This document shows positions 26,895 through 36,819 of a stretch of 56,483 nucleotides of DNA, piece by piece. The notes under the pieces were generated by a model. The model was not told where the DNA came from, made no database searches, and saw only the letters and a program-made list of their open reading frames with translations. The position numbers and the translations under genes are program-made. Each line of letters begins with the position of its first letter. Position 1 is the stretch's first letter. The DNA lies in the NCBI GenBank assembly GCA_000814665.1, contig JWIH01000013.1, positions 1-56,483 on the forward strand, in the 5' to 3' direction. Source of the stretch: Pseudoalteromonas flavipulchra NCIMB 2033 = ATCC BAA-314 (lineage in GTDB: Bacteria > Pseudomonadota > Gammaproteobacteria > Enterobacterales > Alteromonadaceae).

Positions 26895-27698
26895 TTATTT
26901 TAACAATGACTCAGTTAATACAGGGCGAATTTCTTTTACAATCGCTTGGCAAAGCTTAGGTGCGCCACAGATGATGTTGCCGCTACGGTTAAAGTTAGCA
27001 CCGCCAGCAAAATCAGTGACCATACCGCCTGCTTCTTTTACCAACAGCTCACCGGCTGCTGTATCCCAAGGCTTAAGGCCAATTTCAAAGAAGCCATCCA
27101 TACGACCTGCCGCAACATATGCCATGTCTAAAGCTGCAGAGCCCGCACGGCGGATATCAGCTGTATGAATGAATAATGCTTTGAATGCTTCTAGGTAGGC
27201 ATCCATGTGGTGCTTTTGCTTGAAAGGGAAACCAGTTGCAAGCACAGTGCCTTGTAATTCAATAGACTTAGATACACGAATACGTTTGTTGTTTAGCTGT
27301 GCGCCTTGGCCACGAGAAGCGGTAAATAATTCGTCGCGGATTGGATCGTATACAACAGCTTGCTCTACGCGACCTTTAACTCTTAGCGCGATAGAAACAG
27401 CATAATGAGGGATACCTTTAACGAAGTTAGTTGTACCGTCTAGAGGATCGATAACCCAAAGGTAGTCTGCATCTTTGCCTTCGTGATGACCAAATTCTTC
27501 ACCAACAATAGAGTGATCAGGGTAAGATTTTAAAATTGTGTCACGAACGATTGATTCCGCATCTTTATCGATGTTTGTTACTAAATCATTTGTGCCTTTT
27601 TGAGCAGCTTCAACGCGCGATAAATCTTCACTTGCACGTAGGATAATCTTACCTGCGTTACGCGCAGCGCGTACCGCAATGTTCAACATTGGATGCAT
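26895..27698 (-). CDS. suhB: Inositol-1-monophosphatase SuhB
   Basis: Mg-dependent inositol monophosphatase that, in E. coli, also joins the rRNA antitermination complex with Nus factors. The 267 residues carry the metal site GEE (66-68), DPLDGTTNF (84-92) and the C-terminal KPWDTAAGELLVKEAGG motif. It is divergent from trmJ exactly as in E. coli. Confidence 0.95.
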   Translation of the reverse strand: MHPMLNIAVRAARNAGKIILRASEDLSRVEAAQKGTNDLVTNIDKDAESIVRDTILKSYPDHSIVGEEFGHHEGKDADYLWVIDPLDGTTNFVKGIPHYAVSIALRVKGRVEQAVVYDPIRDELFTASRGQGAQLNNKRIRVSKSIELQGTVLATGFPFKQKHHMDAYLEAFKALFIHTADIRRAGSAALDMAYVAAGRMDGFFEIGLKPWDTAAGELLVKEAGGMVTDFAGGANFNRSGNIICGAPKLCQAIVKEIRPVLTESLLK

Positions 27699-27913
27699 AG
27701 CATTACCTTTAGGTTGTAAAAGAACAGGATCATTTTGAGCCGGCGTATTCTAGCGGTTTTTTCTCTAAAGTAAATAACCAATTGTGAATTTTTCTGGTTG
27801 TTTTTTGTACTCCGTTGCTGCGTAAAGATTTTTAATTTCTGGTTGTGGAGCTTGGAAAAACGCAAATCAGATGTGCTACACTGCGCCATTATTTTTGTTT
27901 GAGACTCGTGTAA

Positions 27914-28642
27914 ATGGCTTTAGAAGATATTCGAATTGTATTAGTGAACACCTCACACTCTGGCAATATTGGCTCTGTTGCGAGAGCGATGAAGACGATG
28001 GGGTTATCTAAGCTTTATTTAGTTGACCCTGCATGTGAAGTGGACAGCCATGCAAGTGCATTGGCTGCTGGCGCAACCGACGTGTTGGGTGCAGCGACTA
28101 AAGTCGATACACTTCAAGAGGCGATTGCTGATTGCGCTTTAACTATTGGCACGAGTGCGCGCTCACGCACTTTGTCGTGGCCAATGGTAGACCCGCGTGA
28201 GTGTGCACAAAAATTGGTTGCTGAGTCGGTGAATGGTCCTGTCGCCCTTGTATTCGGTCGTGAGAATAGCGGGCTCACAAATGAAGAGTTGCAATTATGC
28301 AACTATCATGTGTGTATTCCAGCTAATCCTGAGTATAGCTCGCTTAATCTTGCGATGGCAGTGCAAACTTTGGCCTACGAAACGCGTATGACATATCTAG
28401 ACACGCAAGAAAAGCAGCCAGAAGAAGTAGATGAAACGATTTACCCATCATCAAAGCAGATGGAGTTATTCTACGAGCATCTTGAAAATACCCTGAATGA
28501 CACCGGCTTTATCATCAAACAGCATCCGGGCATGGTAATGACTAAGCTAAAGCGTTTGTTCAACCGTGCTAGACCGGAAGATCAAGAACTTAATATTCTA
28601 CGTGGGATCCTAAGTTCGATAGATAAATCTACTAACAAGTAA
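27914..28642 (+). CDS. trmJ: tRNA (cytidine/uridine-2'-O-)-methyltransferase TrmJ
   Basis: SPOUT-class methyltransferase that methylates the 2'-OH of residue 32 in several tRNAs. The 242 residues include [25 protein letters not shown] opening, [23 protein letters not shown] and [17 protein letters not shown], all characteristic of the knotted SAM site. It lies directly before iscR, as in E. coli, separated by a strong terminator and the iscR control region. Confidence 0.95.
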   Translation: MALEDIRIVLVNTSHSGNIGSVARAMKTMGLSKLYLVDPACEVDSHASALAAGATDVLGAATKVDTLQEAIADCALTIGTSARSRTLSWPMVDPRECAQKLVAESVNGPVALVFGRENSGLTNEELQLCNYHVCIPANPEYSSLNLAMAVQTLAYETRMTYLDTQEKQPEEVDETIYPSSKQMELFYEHLENTLNDTGFIIKQHPGMVMTKLKRLFNRARPEDQELNILRGILSSIDKSTNK

Positions 28643-28652
28643 ACCAAACACG

Positions 28653-28695
28653 ATAACAGTATTGGCCAACTCAGCGCGCCAATACTGTTATATTT
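28653..28695 (+). terminator. trmJ terminator
   Basis: A perfect 14-bp stem (ATAACAGTATTGGC paired with GCCAATACTGTTAT) with an 11-base loop, followed by ATTTCTATT, 10 bases after the trmJ stop. Confidence 0.8.
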
Positions 28696-28753
28696 CTATT
28701 GTCTAAATATCAACCATTCCTTTTGTGAAATCTTGCATAAATCTTCATCACTA

Positions 28754-28778
28754 ATACTTGACTAAAATACTCAGGTAA
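28754..28778 (+). promoter_or_regulatory. IscR type 1 binding site 1
   Basis: ATACTTGACTAAAATACTC then AGGTAA: a 25-base match to the type 1 (cluster-bound IscR) motif ATA-Y-TGACT-N-AGTC-RGGTAT. It is the most distal of three. Confidence 0.75.
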
Positions 28779-28792
28779 TTACAATATCCATA

Positions 28793-28817
28793 ATACCTGA
28801 TTAAATTACTCAGGTAT
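28793..28817 (+). promoter_or_regulatory. IscR type 1 binding site 2
   Basis: ATACCTGATTAAATTACTC then AGGTAT, the best-formed of the three sites, 39 bases downstream of site 1. Confidence 0.8.
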
Positions 28818-28870
28818 TTCGGGTAGGCATACGAGGGTTGCAGATTTAAAGCCGTTATTATGCTTGGTTA

Positions 28871-28902
28871 ATACTTGACTATCTTAGTCAAGTAATTAAA
28901 AT
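28871..28902 (+). promoter_or_regulatory. IscR site 3 overlapping the iscR promoter
   Basis: The 25-base IscR motif at 28871-28895 covers the -35 box TTGACT (28875-28880) and the 16-base spacer; the -10 is TAAAAT (28897-28902). Holo-IscR bound here should block RNA polymerase, giving feedback control by Fe-S supply. It lies 78 bases from site 2, twice the spacing of sites 1 and 2. Confidence 0.8.
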
Positions 28903-28933
28903 TTGCGGCTTGGTAAATTAGCGGGGGTTATGC

Positions 28934-29425
28934 ATGAAACTGACATCAAAAGGCAGATACGCCGTGACAGCAATGTTAGATGTTGCGTTACACGCAAGTA
29001 TTGGCCCTGTTCCACTAGCCGATATCTCTGAACGACAAGAGATTTCGCTATCTTACCTTGAACAATTATTTGCCCGTCTACGTAAACATGGCTTAGTTAG
29101 CTCTGTACGTGGTCCTGGCGGCGGCTACTTATTAGGCCGTGATGCACACACAATTTCCGTTGGTGATGTGATTAATGCAGTTGACGAGTCCGTTGACGCA
29201 ACACGTTGTCACGGCGAAGGCGGCGGTTGCCAAAGCGGTATGCGCTGTCTGACTCATTCATTGTGGTCTGATTTAAGTGTGCGAATTGAAGAATTTTTAA
29301 ACAGTATTTCCCTAGCCGAGTTAGTCGCCGACGCGGATGTTCAATCCGTAGCAACGCGGCAAGATAAGCACGTTAAACGTGTTATCGAGCAATTAGACAA
29401 TATTCAAGTGAGCTGTCAACTCTAG
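28934..29425 (+). CDS. iscR: Fe-S cluster assembly transcriptional regulator IscR
   Basis: Rrf2-family repressor that carries a [2Fe-2S] cluster and represses its own operon when clusters are plentiful. The 163 residues contain the winged helix ([34 protein letters not shown]) and ligands Cys92, Cys99, Cys105 and probably His108 in the segment [17 protein letters not shown]. Compared with E. coli (92, 98, 104, 107), the loop has one extra residue. It leads the isc operon. Confidence 0.96.
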   Translation: MKLTSKGRYAVTAMLDVALHASIGPVPLADISERQEISLSYLEQLFARLRKHGLVSSVRGPGGGYLLGRDAHTISVGDVINAVDESVDATRCHGEGGGCQSGMRCLTHSLWSDLSVRIEEFLNSISLAELVADADVQSVATRQDKHVKRVIEQLDNIQVSCQL

Positions 29426-29448
29426 GTTGACGTCAAGCGGAGAGATAA

Positions 29449-30663
29449 ATGAAATTACCGATATATCTAGATTATGCAGCAACCGCTCCGGTTGATCAGC
29501 GTGTTGCAGACGAGATGATGCAGTGCCTGACAATGGATGGTAACTTTGGTAATCCAGCTTCTCGTTCACACCGTTTCGGTTGGCAAGCAGAAGAACTGGT
29601 TGATCAGGCGCGTAATGATATCGCTGATTTAATCAACGCTGATCCGCGTGAAATCGTTTTCACATCTGGTGCAACTGAGTCAAACAACCTTGCAATCAAA
29701 GGTGCTGCGCAGTTCTATAAAAAGAAAGGTAAGCACATCATCACCGTTCGTACAGAGCACAAAGCAGTACTAGACACCTGCCGTGAGCTTGAGCGTCAAG
29801 GCTTTGAAGTGACGTATATGGATGTTGAAGACAACGGCTTACTTGACTTGAAAAAGCTTGAAGCAACGATGCGCGAAGACACTGTTTTAGTGAGCGTAAT
29901 GCACGTTAATAACGAGCTAGGTGTTATTCAAGATATCGCGACTATCGGCGAGATGTGTCGTGAGCGCAAGATTATGTTCCATGTTGATGCGGCGCAAAGT
30001 GCTGGCAAGGTACTAATAGATCTACAAACATTGAAAGTAGACTTTATGTCATTTTCTGGCCACAAAGTTTATGGCCCTAAAGGTATCGGTGCGCTGTACG
30101 TGCGCCGTAAGCCACGTGCACGTTTAGAAGCACAAATGCACGGTGGTGGTCATGAGCGCGGTATGCGTTCTGGTACTCTTGCTACTCACCAAATCGTGGG
30201 TATGGGCACAGCATTTAGAATTGCTAAGCAAGACTTTGAAAAAGACCATGCACACATCAGTGCGCTTCGTCAGCGTCTATTGGACGGCCTAATGGGTATG
30301 GACGAAGTTTATTTTAATGGTGCTATCGACCAATCAGTACCTGGCATTGTAAACATTAGCTTCAACTTTGTTGAAGGTGAAAGTCTACTAATGGCAGTTA
30401 AAGACATTGCGGTTTCTTCAGGTTCTGCATGTACATCGGCGAGCTTAGAGCCATCTTATGTACTGCGTGCTCTAGGTCGTAATGACGAATTAGCACACAG
30501 CTCTATCCGTTTCAGTATTGGTCGTTTTACGACAGAAGAAGAGATCGATTACACCGTCAATCTTCTTAAGAATTCTATTGGTCGCTTACGTGAGATGTCA
30601 CCGCTTTGGGAAATGCACCAAGATGGCATCGATTTAGATAGCGTTGAATGGGCACACCATTAA
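29449..30663 (+). CDS. iscS: Cysteine desulfurase IscS
   Basis: PLP enzyme that takes sulfur from cysteine and passes it to IscU and other acceptors. The 404 residues show [19 protein letters not shown], the PLP lysine in [10 protein letters not shown] and the active-site cysteine in [17 protein letters not shown]. The C-terminal IscU-binding tail ends in SVEWAHH. AGAG precedes the ATG. It starts 23 bases after iscR. Confidence 0.97.
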   Translation: MKLPIYLDYAATAPVDQRVADEMMQCLTMDGNFGNPASRSHRFGWQAEELVDQARNDIADLINADPREIVFTSGATESNNLAIKGAAQFYKKKGKHIITVRTEHKAVLDTCRELERQGFEVTYMDVEDNGLLDLKKLEATMREDTVLVSVMHVNNELGVIQDIATIGEMCRERKIMFHVDAAQSAGKVLIDLQTLKVDFMSFSGHKVYGPKGIGALYVRRKPRARLEAQMHGGGHERGMRSGTLATHQIVGMGTAFRIAKQDFEKDHAHISALRQRLLDGLMGMDEVYFNGAIDQSVPGIVNISFNFVEGESLLMAVKDIAVSSGSACTSASLEPSYVLRALGRNDELAHSSIRFSIGRFTTEEEIDYTVNLLKNSIGRLREMSPLWEMHQDGIDLDSVEWAHH

Positions 30664-30679
30664 GCAAGTTTTAGCCGCT

Positions 30680-30698
30680 GGCTGGATACTATCCAGCC
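30680..30698 (+). other. Intercistronic hairpin between iscS and iscU
   Basis: GGCTGGAT and ATCCAGCC form an 8-bp stem with a 3-base loop, with no T tract. It is probably an mRNA processing or stability element allowing unequal output of iscRS and iscUA, not a terminator. Confidence 0.6.
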
Positions 30699-30723
30699 GC
30701 AAGCAGGTAGTGAGGAAATAGTT

Positions 30724-31107
30724 ATGGCTTACAGTGATAAAGTTATCGACCACGTTGAGAATCCACGTAACGTAGGTTCTTTAGACAAGAACGATCCAAG
30801 CGTAGCAACGGGCATGGTGGGGGCACCTGCATGTGGCGACGTAATGAAGCTACAAATTAAAGTGTCAAAAGAAGGCATCATCGAAGATGCGAAATTCAAG
30901 ACATATGGTTGTGGTAGCGCGATTGCATCATCATCCCTTGTGACTGAGTGGGTGAAAGGTAAATCGTTAGAAGAAGCTGCGACTATCAAAAACACTGATA
31001 TCAGTGCAGAGCTTGAGTTGCCACCAGTGAAAATCCACTGCTCAATTTTGGCAGAAGATGCGATTCAAGCTGCGATTGCAGATTATAAGAGTAAACAAGC
31101 GAAGTAA
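30724..31107 (+). CDS. iscU: Fe-S cluster scaffold protein IscU
   Basis: Scaffold on which [2Fe-2S] clusters are built before HscAB-driven transfer. The 127 residues have the three ligand cysteines in APACGDVMK, TYGCGSAIASSSL and KIHCSILAEDAI. The HscA-recognition segment LPPVK is present immediately before the third cysteine. Confidence 0.97.
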   Translation: MAYSDKVIDHVENPRNVGSLDKNDPSVATGMVGAPACGDVMKLQIKVSKEGIIEDAKFKTYGCGSAIASSSLVTEWVKGKSLEEAATIKNTDISAELELPPVKIHCSILAEDAIQAAIADYKSKQAK

Positions 31108-31116
31108 GAGACTATT

Positions 31117-31440
31117 ATGGCAGTGACGTTAACAGATGCAGCCGCTAATCGCGTATTAGCCTTTTTGAGTAACCGTGGAAAAGGCATAGGGCTGCGCGTT
31201 GGTATTAAAACCACGGGCTGTTCAGGTCTTGCTTATGTTCTCGAATTTGTCGACGATTTAGATGAAGGCGATGAAGTATTTGAAGACAAAGATGTCAAAA
31301 TCATCGTTGATGCAAAAAGCTTAGTTTATATCGACGGCACAGAGCTTGATTACACAAAAGAAGGTCTGAATGAAGGGTTTAAATTCAATAACCCAAATCA
31401 GAAAGACGAATGTGGCTGTGGCGAAAGCTTCACCGTATAG
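31117..31440 (+). CDS. iscA: Fe-S cluster carrier IscA
   Basis: A-type carrier that delivers clusters to targets. The 107 residues contain the conserved Cys in [14 protein letters not shown] and the C-terminal CGCGESF pair. It follows iscU by nine bases. Confidence 0.96.
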   Translation: MAVTLTDAAANRVLAFLSNRGKGIGLRVGIKTTGCSGLAYVLEFVDDLDEGDEVFEDKDVKIIVDAKSLVYIDGTELDYTKEGLNEGFKFNNPNQKDECGCGESFTV

Positions 31441-31460
31441 TTTGCAACAGTGAATAGCTT

Positions 31461-31484
31461 AAAGCCCTGCCTTGGTGGGGCTTT
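31461..31484 (+). terminator. Attenuator-like hairpin between iscA and hscB
   Basis: AAAGCCC and GGGCTTT flank a 10-base loop in the 60-base gap. It lacks a T run, so it may lower read-through into the chaperone genes rather than end transcription. Confidence 0.5.
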
Positions 31485-31500
31485 GCTGTATTAGGTGCGT

Positions 31501-32025
31501 ATGCGTTATTTTGAATTATTTGATTTACCTGTTGATTATCACGTTGATTTAAACAAACTAAATCAAGGTTATTTAGAGCTACAGCGTGCAGTTCACCCAG
31601 ATAGATTTGCTGGTAAAAGTGAGCGAGAGAAGTTGCTCGCGGTACAGAAAACCGCAGAGATCAATGACGCGCTAGCGGTACTTAAACACCCAGTTAAACG
31701 CGCCGAGTATATGTTAAGCGAAAAGGGTGTAGACATACGTGCAGAGCAACAAACGTTGCAAGATCCGATGTTTTTAATGCAGCAGATGGAGCTGCGCGAA
31801 GCATTAGAAGAATTGCCTGATGCGGCGGATCCTGACGGCGCGATTGCAGAGTTCGAAACACAGATTAAAGCGTTAGATACAGAGTTTAGCGCCTCCCTTG
31901 CCGAGCAGCTTCAAAGCGATGACATGAGCACATTAGAAGCCGCAGCAGACAATATTCGTAAGCTAAAGTTTGTCTACAAGTTACGCGACGAATTAGCACG
32001 TATCGAAGATGAATTATTCGATTGA
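31501..32025 (+). CDS. hscB: Fe-S assembly co-chaperone HscB
   Basis: J-domain protein that brings IscU to HscA and stimulates its ATPase. About 174 residues: the J-domain HPD is in AVHPDRFAG, and the C-terminal three-helix IscU-binding domain follows. ATG 31501 gives the family start MRYFELFDLP; the in-frame GTG 31495 would add two residues. Confidence 0.95.
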   Translation: MRYFELFDLPVDYHVDLNKLNQGYLELQRAVHPDRFAGKSEREKLLAVQKTAEINDALAVLKHPVKRAEYMLSEKGVDIRAEQQTLQDPMFLMQQMELREALEELPDAADPDGAIAEFETQIKALDTEFSASLAEQLQSDDMSTLEAAADNIRKLKFVYKLRDELARIEDELFD

Positions 32026-32066
32026 TGATGTATAGCATCAACAAACGTTAAAGTGAAAAGAGCATT

Positions 32067-33929
32067 ATGGCATTATTGCAAATTGCTGAGCCGGGGCAGA
32101 GCGCGGCACCTCATGAGCATAAATTAGCGATTGGTATTGACTTAGGTACCACGAACTCTCTTGTGGCAACAGTACAAAGTGGCGAAACGAAGACCCTTAG
32201 CGATTTAATGGGTAAACCTATGCTGCCGTCGGTAGTAAGGTACACCGACTCAGAGGTTATCGTTGGTGAACAAGCCCAAGCCGCTTCTGCTGAAGACCCG
32301 ACTAATACGCTTATTTCTGTAAAACGTTTTTTAGGTAAAACGCAGTCTGAAATAGAACAAAGCTATGGTCAGTTGCCTTATAACTTTGTCGATAATAACG
32401 GTTCGCTTGCTATTGAAACCGTAGCAGGCGCTGTAAGCCCAGTGCAAGCCTCCGCTGAAATTTTAAAAACATTACACCAACGTGCTATAGATAGCTTTGC
32501 TGGTGAAGATGTAATGGGCGCAGTGATCACCGTACCTGCGTATTTTGATGATGCACAAAGGCAAAGTACAAAAGACGCAGCTGAGCTTGCTGGTCTAAAA
32601 GTATTAAGACTTCTCAATGAGCCGACTGCAGCTGCAGTAGCTTACGGCCTAGACTCTGGTCAAGAAGGTGTGATTGCGGTTTATGATCTTGGTGGTGGTA
32701 CGTTTGATATTTCTATCTTACGCTTAAACCAAGGAGTGTTTGAGGTATTATCAACTGGTGGTGATTCTAGCCTCGGTGGTGATGACTTTGATTCACTGTT
32801 GGTCGATTTCTTCAAACAGCAAACGCAGCTATTTGATTTAAATCCAAAAGAGCTACGCTTGTTTATCAATAAGGCAAGAGCCTGTAAAGAAGCGCTTTCA
32901 AGCTATGAAACGGTAAACGTAGAGCTACCAGTTCGCGAGCAAAAATTGGTTGTTACGATCACGCGTCAAGCATTTGCTGAAATGGCAATGCCATTGGTTA
33001 AAAAGACTTTGCGCTCTTGTCGCCGCGCGTTAAAAGACGCCGATGTCACAGCTGAAGAAGTCTTGCAGGTTGTAATGGTGGGTGGGTCGACTCGTATGCC
33101 GGTGGTGCGTGAAGAAGTCGGGAGTTTCTTTGTCAAAGAGCCGCTAACATCAATCGATCCAGACCGTGTGGTGGCATTAGGTGCTGCTATTCAAGCTGAT
33201 ATTTTAGTGGGTAACAAGCCTGACTCTGACATGTTACTGCTTGATGTATTGCCATTGTCTTTAGGCCTAGAAACTATGGGTGGATTGGTTGAAAAAATCA
33301 TTCCGCGTAATACCACTATTCCTGTTGCACGCGCACAAGAGTTTACCACTTTTAAAGATGGTCAAACCGCTATGTCATTGCATGTATTGCAAGGTGAGCG
33401 TGAGCTCGTTGATGATTGTCGTAGCTTGGCTAAATTTAGTCTAAAAGGCATTCCACCAATGGCGGCAGGCGCTGCGCATATTCGAGTCACTTTTAGAGTT
33501 GACGCGGATGGTCTATTGAGTGTTTCCGCTGAAGAAAAGTCGACAGGCGTGCAGGCTGAGATCCAGGTAAAACCGTCGTTTGGTTTGAGCGATGACCAAG
33601 TAGCACAAATGCTAAAAGATTCGATGAGCAATGCCAAAGAAGACATGAGCGCTCGTATGCTTAAAGAGCAGCAGGTTGAAGCACTGCGTGTGTTGGAAGC
33701 GTTAGAGGCATCGCTTGCAACGGATGGTCATCTGTTGGCAGAAGATGAGCTCAATACACTGCGCGGTGCAATGACTGAACTTGCACAAATTCGCGAAAGT
33801 GCAGACAATCCAGAGCAGATTAAAAAGGCGATCGAAGAAGTCGATCAGGCGAGTAGTGATTTTGCTTCACGCCGTATGGATGAATCAATTAAAAAGGCAC
33901 TGCAAGGGCAGTCGGTAGACGAGGTGTAA
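32067..33929 (+). CDS. hscA: Fe-S assembly Hsp70 chaperone HscA
   Basis: Specialised Hsp70 that promotes cluster release from IscU. The 620 residues show the phosphate-1 loop [35 protein letters not shown] and [15 protein letters not shown] of the ATPase domain, and a substrate domain starting around [14 protein letters not shown]. Spacing to fdx is one base. Confidence 0.97.
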   Translation: MALLQIAEPGQSAAPHEHKLAIGIDLGTTNSLVATVQSGETKTLSDLMGKPMLPSVVRYTDSEVIVGEQAQAASAEDPTNTLISVKRFLGKTQSEIEQSYGQLPYNFVDNNGSLAIETVAGAVSPVQASAEILKTLHQRAIDSFAGEDVMGAVITVPAYFDDAQRQSTKDAAELAGLKVLRLLNEPTAAAVAYGLDSGQEGVIAVYDLGGGTFDISILRLNQGVFEVLSTGGDSSLGGDDFDSLLVDFFKQQTQLFDLNPKELRLFINKARACKEALSSYETVNVELPVREQKLVVTITRQAFAEMAMPLVKKTLRSCRRALKDADVTAEEVLQVVMVGGSTRMPVVREEVGSFFVKEPLTSIDPDRVVALGAAIQADILVGNKPDSDMLLLDVLPLSLGLETMGGLVEKIIPRNTTIPVARAQEFTTFKDGQTAMSLHVLQGERELVDDCRSLAKFSLKGIPPMAAGAAHIRVTFRVDADGLLSVSAEEKSTGVQAEIQVKPSFGLSDDQVAQMLKDSMSNAKEDMSARMLKEQQVEALRVLEALEASLATDGHLLAEDELNTLRGAMTELAQIRESADNPEQIKKAIEEVDQASSDFASRRMDESIKKALQGQSVDEV

Positions 33930-33930
33930 T

Positions 33931-34269
33931 ATGCCACAAATTATCTTTTTACCCCATGAAGAGTTATGTCCGGAAGGTGCTGCAATCGAAGCGAAAACGG
34001 GTGAAACTGTACTCGATGTGGCGTTGAAAAACGGAATTAGTATTCCACATGCCTGTGAAAAGTCATGTGCATGTACTACGTGCCATATCGTTGTTCGTGA
34101 AGGTTTTGACTCGCTGGAAGAAAGCGATGAGTTAGAAGATGACATGCTAGATAAAGCATGGGGTCTCGAAGCTGAGTCTCGTTTAGGTTGCCAAGCGATA
34201 ATTAGTGATGAAGACTTAGTGGTTGAAATTCCAAAGTACAATCTCAATATCGTTAATGAAGACCATTAA
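33931..34269 (+). CDS. fdx: ISC [2Fe-2S] ferredoxin
   Basis: Adrenodoxin-type ferredoxin that supplies electrons for cluster assembly. The 112 residues have the four ligands in the CEKSCACTTC segment (three of the cysteines) and in LGCQA. It closes the isc operon: the usual iscX gene is absent, and a palindrome and terminator follow. Confidence 0.95.
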   Translation: MPQIIFLPHEELCPEGAAIEAKTGETVLDVALKNGISIPHACEKSCACTTCHIVVREGFDSLEESDELEDDMLDKAWGLEAESRLGCQAIISDEDLVVEIPKYNLNIVNEDH

Positions 34270-34276
34270 GTGCTGC

Positions 34277-34294
34277 TAACAACCTAGGTTGTTA
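34277..34294. repeat. Perfect 18-base palindrome after fdx
   Basis: TAACAACCTAGGTTGTTA reads the same on both strands. It could be a dimeric regulator site or just help end the isc transcript, whose terminator lies 15 bases further on. Confidence 0.5.
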
Positions 34295-34308
34295 CTGACA
34301 AATTTAAT

Positions 34309-34338
34309 AAAAGCCGTAGTCTTATACTACGGCTTTTT
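34309..34338 (+). terminator. isc operon terminator
   Basis: AAAAGCCGTAGT and ACTACGGCTTTT with a 5-base loop and a T tail, 39 bases after fdx. Confidence 0.9.
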
Positions 34339-34358
34339 GCTTTTCTAGGAGGAACGCT

Positions 34359-35792
34359 ATGTCACTCATCAGTAATCCCGAATTTTCACTTATCAATGGC
34401 CAAGCACATCATAGTAAAACGCATGTCGATGTGGTTAATCCTGCAACTGGAGAGCGCCTTGCTCAGGTTTCTGAGGCGGATAATCAGGCAGCTGATAAAG
34501 CGCTGCAAGCAGCGGCTGAAACCTTCGAAAAACTCGCTAGCACGACAGCACATGCCCGTAGTCAAGTACTTAGAAAATGGTACGAATTGGTAATAGAGCA
34601 TCGTCAGGTGTTGGCTGAAATCGTCACTAAGGAACAAGGCAAACCGCTTAAGGAGGCACTTGCCGAGGCGGATTATGCTGCAGGATTTATTGAGTGGTAT
34701 AGCGAAGAAGCCAAGCGCGCCTATGGTCAGGTTATTCCCAGTCATTCTCAATCACATGAGCTAACTACAATCAGGCTAGGGGTTGGTGTTGTACTTGGGA
34801 TCACACCGTGGAATTTTCCACTGGCGATGATCACCAGAAAAGTTGCACCAGCTTATGCCGCAGGCTGTAGTTTTATTTTAAAGCCTTCAGAGAAAACCCC
34901 TCTTGCGGCCATCGCCCTTGCAAAGCTGGCTATTCAGGCAGGAATGGAAGTTGGCGCTTTTCAGGTGTTAGTGACTAACGATTCTAAAGGGTTAGTAGCA
35001 CATCTTACTGAGTCACCACAAGTGCGAAAACTCACGTTTACGGGGTCAACACAAGTGGGGAGTGCGTTGTTGAAGCAATGTGCCGATACGGTGAAAAGAA
35101 CGTCAATGGAGCTTGGTGGTAATGCACCATTTATTGTTTTCGACAGCGCTGATGTTGAGCAAGCGGTAAGTGGTTTGATGGCAGCGAAGTTTAGAAATGC
35201 AGGACAAACTTGTGTGGCCGCAAATCGTGTGTTTGTTGCGAAAGGTATCGCGGCAGAGCTACTCAATACGCTCACTCAGCAGGTTAGCACACTCACCTTG
35301 GGAAATGGTCTAGAGCAAGGTGTTGATATTGGTCCACTCATTTCACTTGAAGCCAAACAAAAAGCACAGCAGTTGTTGGAAGATGCGTTAGCTAAAGGTG
35401 CGAGCATCGCTTATCAAGGTGATAAACAAAGCGGCCAATTTATGGCACCAGTAGTTATCACGGATGTAAATAGCACCATGCGGATCTTCCATGAAGAAAT
35501 TTTTGCACCGATTGTCAGCATTATTGATTTTGAGAGTGAAGATGAAGTGGTAAGAATGGCAAATGCTGTGCCAGAAGGACTTGCTGCTTATTTTTATTCA
35601 AATGATGGCAATCAAATAAGACGAGTAAGTCAAGCGCTTGAGTATGGCATGGTTGGGATTAATGAAGGGATCATATCTAATCCTGTAGCGCCTTTTGGTG
35701 GTGTGAAGTTTTCAGGTCTTGGCCGAGAAGGAGCACAGGAAGGACTGCTTGAATACCAAGAAATAAAGTACTTATGCCAAAAGTTTAGCTAG
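34359..35792 (+). CDS. gabD: Succinate-semialdehyde dehydrogenase (GabD-like aldehyde dehydrogenase)
   Basis: Aldehyde dehydrogenase of 477 residues, closest to GabD, which oxidises succinate semialdehyde to succinate in GABA breakdown. Evidence: GITPWNFPLAMITRKVAPA, the FTGSTQVG cofactor loop, catalytic Glu in MELGGNAPFIVF, catalytic Cys in RNAGQTCVAANRVFV, and the C-terminal EGIISNPVAPFGGVKFSGLGREG typical of GabD. AGGAGG lies just before the ATG. No GABA aminotransferase is next to it, so other semialdehyde substrates are possible. Confidence 0.82.
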   Translation: MSLISNPEFSLINGQAHHSKTHVDVVNPATGERLAQVSEADNQAADKALQAAAETFEKLASTTAHARSQVLRKWYELVIEHRQVLAEIVTKEQGKPLKEALAEADYAAGFIEWYSEEAKRAYGQVIPSHSQSHELTTIRLGVGVVLGITPWNFPLAMITRKVAPAYAAGCSFILKPSEKTPLAAIALAKLAIQAGMEVGAFQVLVTNDSKGLVAHLTESPQVRKLTFTGSTQVGSALLKQCADTVKRTSMELGGNAPFIVFDSADVEQAVSGLMAAKFRNAGQTCVAANRVFVAKGIAAELLNTLTQQVSTLTLGNGLEQGVDIGPLISLEAKQKAQQLLEDALAKGASIAYQGDKQSGQFMAPVVITDVNSTMRIFHEEIFAPIVSIIDFESEDEVVRMANAVPEGLAAYFYSNDGNQIRRVSQALEYGMVGINEGIISNPVAPFGGVKFSGLGREGAQEGLLEYQEIKYLCQKFS

Positions 35793-35891
35793 TTCACACT
35801 AATTGCGAGGACGCCTTTCCTCGCAATTGCTTTTATTCTGCGCAAAAGCTCAGTACACTTACCCGCTTATTTGAGTTTTGATATTTTTTCA

Positions 35892-36773
35892 ATGATAGGA
35901 ATCGAACACCCCCCTAAGCTGATCATTTTGGCTGGTGGATTAGGAAGCCGCTTTGGTGGTAATAAGCAGGTTGCTGAGCTGCCAAGTATCGATAAAAGCA
36001 TTATGGAATTGAGCATAATTGATGCGCATCATGCTGGTGTGCGCGATGTTATTTTGATCATCAATGATAAAGTGCGAAGTCTAATCGAAAATGTGATATT
36101 GCCACGATTGCCAAAGGCGCTGAACATTACTTTAGTGCAGCAGCGGCTTAGCGATATTCCGAATGAATTTATCGACTGTTTGGCAGGGCGAGAAAAACCA
36201 TGGGGCACGGGACATGCGCTGTTGTGTGCAAAACCATACGTTGATAAGACTGCGATAGTTATTACGGCGGATGATTATTACGGGCCTGATGCATTTGAGC
36301 AGCTTGTTGAACATTTTCAGCATCATAGCAATATGGCGATGGTCGCATACCCAATTATAAATACCTTATCAGATCAAGGTGGAGTAAACCGTGGCGTTTG
36401 TCAGGTACAAGCGCAACAACTACACTCGGTTGAAGAGGCATTAGATATTCGCTTTGAAAACGGCGAGTTGTCAGGTGATATTGCAGGTAAGCGGTGTAAG
36501 ATAGCAAGCTCTGCGCTGGCTTCGATGACCTGCTGGGGTGTGACACCGTCACTTTTTGATTCATTAGAAGTCGGGTTTAACGCGTTTTTAAGGAATTATG
36601 ACAACGGTGTCAAAAAAGAGTATTATCTGCCGGATTGTATCCAACATAGTATCAATAAGGGCCTACAAACCGTGTCGGTCTACCAAGCTAAATCACATTG
36701 GTACGGTATAACTTATAAGAGCGAACTAGACATTGTCGCGAGAAAGATTTATGAAGCACGTCAGGGAAGATAA
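35892..36773 (+). CDS. Sugar-phosphate nucleotidyltransferase family protein
   Basis: GT-A-fold nucleotidyltransferase, about 293 residues, expected to activate a sugar 1-phosphate with an NTP. It has the signature LIILAGGLGSRFGGNK at the N-terminus, WGTGHALLCAKPYV and ITADDYYGPDAF (metal-binding Asp). ATG 35892 is the first ATG; the TTG at 35871 would extend it by seven residues, and neither has a strong ribosome site. The next gene is an N-acetylhexosamine 1-kinase-like protein, so the two probably form a kinase-nucleotidyltransferase salvage pair yielding a UDP-sugar. Confidence 0.82.
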   Translation: MIGIEHPPKLIILAGGLGSRFGGNKQVAELPSIDKSIMELSIIDAHHAGVRDVILIINDKVRSLIENVILPRLPKALNITLVQQRLSDIPNEFIDCLAGREKPWGTGHALLCAKPYVDKTAIVITADDYYGPDAFEQLVEHFQHHSNMAMVAYPIINTLSDQGGVNRGVCQVQAQQLHSVEEALDIRFENGELSGDIAGKRCKIASSALASMTCWGVTPSLFDSLEVGFNAFLRNYDNGVKKEYYLPDCIQHSINKGLQTVSVYQAKSHWYGITYKSELDIVARKIYEARQGR

Positions 36774-36819
36774 TCATCTCCACACAATTACATCCGACTT
36801 AACTCCTTTTGAGGTGAAT

